A stretch of 64,000 nt of DNA. It comes from Magnolia sinica (taxonomy: Eukaryota; Streptophyta; Magnoliopsida; Magnoliales; Magnoliaceae). The stretch is taken from the NCBI RefSeq assembly GCF_029962835.1, contig NC_080578.1, forward strand, positions 47,795,001 through 47,859,000, in the 5' to 3' direction. The translations under genes were made by a program, and so were the position numbers. Position 1 is the first letter of the stretch. Each line of letters opens with the position of its first letter. Positions 59,266 through 64,000 of the stretch are shown here, piece by piece. The notes beneath the pieces were generated by a model, which saw only the letters and a program-made list of their open reading frames with translations, was not told where the DNA came from and did not search any database.

Positions 59266-60961
59266 TTGGTGATGATAAGCGATAGGGACTTCCGGGCATC
59301 GCATGAGTCACAAATGGCAGAGCGGCCCTCGGCCAAGCGAATAGAGGATGCAGAGGGGGTTTCCCTGGTGATAGAGGAAACCAGTGAGTCTTCGTCAGAG
59401 GCGGAAGATAAGGGACCAGTAGGGTCCATGCTAATGGAGGCTGACTTAGTGGGGATCAGGTTGGGGTATCACATTCCAAACTTTGTGATACTCTGAGTTC
59501 TTGCACTAGGCGAGCTCCCAAATGAACCCCAGGATAACGAGGTGGCCATATACCGGGTCACCCTCCAATGTAGGTTGAGACTTCCTTTGCAAAGCATAAT
59601 GAGGAAAGTCCTTGTTTATCTGGGGTTAGCTCCTGGGTAGTTAATCCCTAATGCCTGGAGGACATTGGTGGGGTCATTCATTCTCTGATCTGAGCTCGAC
59701 CAACTCGAGCTAACTGTGAACAAGTTTCTCCACCTGTACCAGGTGAAATCCAACCCCTTTCATGATGGTTGGTACTACTTGTTGCTTAGCCAAAGATTGG
59801 CAAGGCCATGATCACAGACGCCCCGACCTCAAATAAGAATTGGAAGAGCAAGTGGTTCTACGCATCGGGGGATTGGAAGGCTCTAGGAACTTACGAGTTG
59901 CGCTCTTGGGTTCCGACCTCCTTTGCTAAACCAAGTCGATATATTCGAACTGCTTTTCCTTAATTTATTTTATTTTCTCAATCTCTGACTGTGGTCGTGC
60001 TTGTAAGTTCTGCCTAAGTATCCTGCTGGAGTGAACAGGGAAGAGTGTGCTTGGATCACCGAAGCAATGTTGGTAGATGTCGAGCTGAGATCTTGGAGGC
60101 ATCTGATTATGTCCGAGTTGCTACTTAAATCAGGTCTCGCTTTATTCTTGACAGGTACATCTATAGGAGATAGTCAAAATTTCTTTTCACCGATATGTGT
60201 TCAATAAAGGCTTCTTTTACGGTCGAGCTGACCTAGAAGAAGAAGATGCATGCTCTTAAGAAGAAGGAGGATGTTGACTCTGCCACTATTTCTGTTGTCA
60301 CTCCTTCAGACTAGACTATAGTCTCTGGAGGTGTTGAAGCTGTCGTAGGGGCAGCCTCAGTTGTTGAGGCCCAGCTCCCTAAGGTGCGGGCAACCTCTAG
60401 CTGTGAGTTCCAGCCTGGGTGGCAAAGCTTGGGGGCCTCTCAAGTCAGCCATTACTATGATAGAGGGCCTTATGCCCTGGATAGCTCAGCATGTCTCTGA
60501 TACCAAGTTCACCAGGGTGATGGATATGGCTCTAAATGCTGTTGTGGGCCATTTGGCGACTCTCTTCTATAAGGTAAGTTATTTTCTCCGCAATAGTCGT
60601 CTTTCTTTATTTAATAACTTTTTGTGCTTTCTAACTACGGGTTTGTTCTCAGTTTGCCCCCTCCCTTGTGAATGCCTGTCATGATATACTGTGCATCAAG
60701 ATAGAGTACAAGGAGGTGGAGGCGAACTTGTTACAAAAGAGCATTGCATCCGAGTAGCTCCGCTCCGAGAACGCCTCTTTGAGGGCTCAGGGGGAGGGTT
60801 GAATGCTGCCCTGAAGGCCTAGGTGGAGGGGGCGTTGATCGAGCTAGAGGTGTCCAAGAAGCTCCTTGCCGAAGCTTTGGAGAGGGGTGCCCAGTGGAAG
60901 TCTGATTTGGCTGAGTTGAGGCATGAGTACAGTGCAAATATGAAAGAATTGGGTGACGAGC
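59266..60961 (+). pseudogene. Tat-like element: gypsy-type transposon domain and coiled-coil remnant
   Basis: Plus-strand peptide stretches show an acidic, Ser-rich N-terminal part (EETSESSSEAEDKGPVG), then NEVAIYRVTLQCRLRLPL, VYLGLAPG and LYQVKSNPFHDGWYYLLLS. These fit the plant 'putative gypsy type transposon' domain, whose hallmark is GFRLPL...LGLAPGQL.PNAWR followed by a Trp/Tyr-rich block. The region after about 60690 has heptad-like Leu/Glu/Ala-rich stretches. Role in the element unknown (gag-region protein). Broken several times. Confidence 0.6.
59535..59610. repeat. 76-bp duplicated segment, source copy
   Basis: Identical to 62659-62734. Here it lies in natural context inside the gypsy-type transposon domain. 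Confidence 0.95.
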
Positions 60962-62204
60962 TGTAACATCCTGAATTTTTATGGCTAGAATTTGTACTCG
61001 TGCCCAAGGAAACTGGGTGTTAATGATGTATAAATTTGATGCTTTAGAAAATCACACCTTATTTTTTTCTTTTGGGTCACATTCAAATACATTCATGAAG
61101 GTATCATTCATAAGAATAAAATCAACCGTATTTATTATATTTCATCAAAGTAAAAGAATAATCAAATGGCCTCATAATGGGAGGTTTATTACAACATCAG
61201 AGTTCACAGCGGAAGTATAAAACTGAGTAAATAAACTATTAACGTATTCTTTCGGGGTAGTCTTCTATAGGAAGCTGGTTCTCTAAGTCTTCAATCTGTA
61301 CGTCACCTGTAAAATCTGTATAGTTGGGAGAGAGTCAATGCCCTACTCATGGTGAAGGTTATCCTTTAAGATTAACAATAATTCAACAGAGTCATAATAG
61401 ATAAAGAAAGCGTCTGATATGTCCCGTGCTCCACTAAGACAAGGGTATCAATATGCGCAAACAACCGACATGAGATGCATGCTTAGCAAAGTATGTGGGG
61501 CTCATCATACGTAGTGATCATCATAATGTAGAATACGATTTATAGATAACTGGCTTGACCCGCACTCTCACTATACATACACTAGCTGTTGTACTCTCAC
61601 CTCAGAACATGGAATTACGTGTCGCCCAAGGTCCACTACCGAAAAATGTATTACGTCCACGATATTTAATCAATCGCTAAAGGAGGGATTCCCAACATAT
61701 TACTTACATTAAGAAAATATAAACTGAATCATGAAGGATATAATCTGAATCATGGAGGTTCTGGAATAGCAAGACACATGCCTAAGCCTTAAAGATAGAT
61801 GGCACGAGGCTGACATATTAAAAAGAAGAGTGACAATGGTCAACTCAACAAAAGAAAAGTAGCAATGTCTAACTCAATATATAGAAGGGTAGCAAGTGCC
61901 AATTCAATAACAAGAAGAGTGGCAAGGGCCAGCTCAAATAAATTTGATAAGGTATGGTAAGACTCGTATCCATGGCCTTACATAAATTCAGAGGAATCAC
62001 TTGTATTTGGCATCATGACATAATCCCAAAGGCCAATAGTTGTAAGGATGTTAACCAAATCAATTGATAGGATAATTCTTAGAAAATATAATCATAGAAG
62101 GCGGAATAACTCGCCGTAATAAAGGCCTGAAAAGATGGATAATTCATATCACAAAAGGTATGAAAGAGGCCAATAATTGATGGCGAAACATATAATAGGC
62201 TAAA

Positions 62205-62290
62205 TTAAATGAAGGCATGAAAAGGCAAAATCATATACATGAAGGCATGAAAAGGCAAAATCATATACATAAAGGCATGAAAAGGCGGGA
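62205..62290. repeat. About 30-bp tandem repeat (AAGGCATGAAAAGGC)
   Basis: Three consecutive copies with TCATATACAT linkers. Confidence 0.85.
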
Positions 62291-62658
62291 TAAAATATTC
62301 AATCGAATTAGCGTAAACATAAAAGATAAAACCCTCACCTTCAGTATTTTAATTGTCTGTTAGTAAGGTCGTCGGCCTAGTGAGATCTTAAGGTTAAACC
62401 TGTTTTCCTTTATCCTAATTCATGAATTCGAGATGGTTAGGATTAATATCAAGGTATGGTTTAGTAGATTTGAGGCTAGATTTAAACTAATTTCCAATCT
62501 AACTAAGAATTCCAATTTAATTGGAGTCTAATTCATACCTGCTAACATGGTCAGTTAGAATCACTCCAACTCAGGCCCAACTCGTTGCTGGACTGAGTTG
62601 ACCTGAAAACTACCTTCTTCCTTTTCTTCTTCTTCTTCTTCTTTCTTTATTTCTTTCT

Positions 62659-62734
62659 TAACGAGGTGGCCATATACCGGGTCACCCTCCAATGTAGGTT
62701 GAGACTTCCTTTGCAAAGCATAATGAGGAAAGTC
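62659..62734. repeat. 76-bp duplicated segment, displaced copy
   Basis: Identical to 59535-59610, but here embedded in the middle of a TC-rich tract of an unrelated LTR. Confidence 0.95.
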
Positions 62735-62863
62735 TCTTCTTTCTTCTTTTCCTTTCTTCCTTTTCCTTCTTTTCTTTCTCTTCCTCTTTTGTTTCTTTTC
62801 TCTCTCTTCTTTTCTTGTTGCACGTCCAGCATGAAGGCTGGCCGTTGCTTTGTTTCTCTCTCA

Positions 62864-64000
62864 CACTACACCAAAATCGTCATTTAGGAATGGTTTAATA
62901 CCGTTCCTAAATGAGGCATCACAGAAAATCAGGAACGGTTCAGAACCATTTTGGGTACCGTTTCAATTTTTAGAAACGGAATTTTATGAACGGTTTTAAA
63001 CCGTTCTGGTGCCAACGGTCATATTTGAGAATGGTATTTTTTTTCTTATTTTGGAACGATTTTAAACAAAAAAAAAAAACCTGCTATATAAAATAAAATA
63101 AAATATATTTAAGCCATATTCATTTAAGAATCAAAAGATAGTAAAAACAACCATGATCTAATTTGAAACATTATTTATCTGACTTACAAACCTGACAGTA
63201 AAAACTAAAATCTACAATGGAAGACTTCAAAATTAAAAGACAATTCAATGAAAGTCCGTCAAGCAGATGAAGAGCTCCACAATGTGATGGCCTTTTATGT
63301 ACCTAACTAACAAGCAACAAGTAAAAGAATAAGAACAAAAACATGTGAATAGATTGAAAGAACAACAATCAACTATCAAAACAGTGTCAAAAAAATTATG
63401 ACAATTGAACATACATATGGGGGACTGTTGTTAGTTGAATCACATGGTTTTTGGATATGCTTAATGCACTCCTGACCCGAGGGGAGCTCGTTCTAGACCA
63501 AGCAAGGCAAACTTGTTCACTTTCTAGGTGTGAAAATGCATCTCCTGGGAAATCTATAACAACATAAGAACACCACCTATGGTAGTTCAACAAGGAAACT
63601 CTAGCAATCATCTTAACTAAAACTTGTAATGCATATAGAACTAGCAAAAGGTAGAGATGCTGAAAATTTCTGCTGAGGAATGTTCAAAATCCAGAATGGA
63701 ATACTCTAGATTCTTATGAGAAATGCATCATGTACATTGTAAAAAGATATTTGGAATGGCATTGCAAGTATAATTGGACTTACTTTCCATGCTGATTTGG
63801 AATGACATTGTAGGTATAATCAAGAATAGAAATCAGACCAAGGTTCTTAAGTTTTCTAGAATGTATTTATGAAGAGGAATGGGTTAGAAGCATTGCCTTT
63901 AGCTTCATCTTCCCATCATTAGCCAGAAACCTACAAGTTACTTTAAAATATTAGTTGTCAATGCACACATATCTCCCATAATAAAAAAAGAACTAGGCTA
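62864..64000 (+). mobile_element. Left end of a second CACTA-type element (runs out of window)
   Basis: Begins CACTACACCAAAATCGTC, a classical CACTA terminus. It is followed by subterminal AACGGTTTTAAACCGTT and AGGAACGGTTCAGAACC palindrome-like repeats (62885-63060) and then AT-rich interior. No transposase frame is visible in the 1.1 kb present. Confidence 0.75.

Larger units (their letters stand above)
49132..60961 (+). mobile_element. 5' part of a Tat/Ogre-like gypsy element, split by a lone LTR
   Basis: A plus-strand fossil. The LTR begins near TGTTGATGCAAAAATCTGG (49132), is interrupted at 50002-58860 and resumes with a TATA box at 59007 and a leader. From about 59266 a decayed coding region resembles the plant 'putative gypsy-type transposon' domain, then a coiled-coil-like stretch up to 60961, where another LTR abuts. 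No protease, reverse transcriptase or integrase is seen in the window. Broken several times. Confidence 0.65.
60962..62863 (-). repeat. LTR fragment inserted in the Tat-like element
   Basis: On the plus strand it starts TGTAACATCCTGAATT, like the lone LTR at 18138, i.e. the end of a minus-oriented chromovirus LTR. It includes short tandem copies of an ATGAAGGCATGAAAAGGC unit (62205-62290), a Tyr-rich region and a TC-rich tract (62615-62820). It is cut on the right by a CACTA end. No gene is seen. Confidence 0.55.

Noticed and set aside
62647-62887. Lys/Glu-rich and Phe/Ser-rich frames on both strands
   Set aside because: They are translations of a TC-rich tract and of the displaced 76-bp segment.

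Overview
This window is non-coding-rich nuclear DNA from a flowering plant. The evidence is chromovirus-type Ty3/gypsy retrotransposons with the plant-typical initiator-tRNA-Met primer site, two CACTA-type DNA transposon ends, Alba-like and NOT1-like exons with plant introns, and many short inverted-repeat elements with a GGAAGCGGATTGCGT-like end. Those ends and the abundant TGGGCCCAC-type repeats suggest a magnoliid or other early-branching angiosperm. That is an impression, not a result. I found no intact host gene and no tRNA, rRNA or CRISPR array.

Layout. 1-3474: pieces of a long-LTR family (called family B here) in opposite orientations around a subrepeat block. 3475-29437: an old, heavily decayed minus-strand chromovirus that has been split by three later insertions. 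These are a younger chromovirus (4087-17623), a lone LTR (18138-22222) and a repeat of family C (22301-24495). 29438-34690: a plus-strand lone LTR of family B full of tandem arrays. 34691-36480: AT-rich DNA with microsatellites. 36546-43090: a CACTA-type transposon carrying host gene fragments (Pack-CACTA-like). 43400-45900: a cluster of inverted-repeat MITEs. 45960-49130: low-information intergenic sequence. 49132-60961: the 5' part of a Tat/Ogre-like gypsy element (LTR, TATA box, decayed coding region), whose LTR is split by a long minus-strand lone LTR of family B (50002-58860) that itself hosts a second family C copy (52324-54770). 60962-62863: a piece of another LTR. 62864-64000: the left end of a second CACTA element that runs out of the window.

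The most interesting content is twofold. First, the CACTA element at 36546-43090 has no recognisable transposase. It carries exons resembling the N-terminal region of the CCR4-NOT scaffold NOT1, followed on the same strand by the C-terminal half of an Alba-domain protein whose splice phases and reading frame still fit. Second, three separate places show long exact direct duplications at or near insertion boundaries: 105 bp at 3982/17624, 54 bp at 36480/43118 and 76 bp at 59535/62659. These are far longer than the 3-6 bp target duplications normal for these element classes and point to unusual break repair, or to assembly errors that should be excluded.

All retrovirus-like elements here are fossils. 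The younger chromovirus still shows nearly all its parts but is broken in several places. The older one is broken many times.
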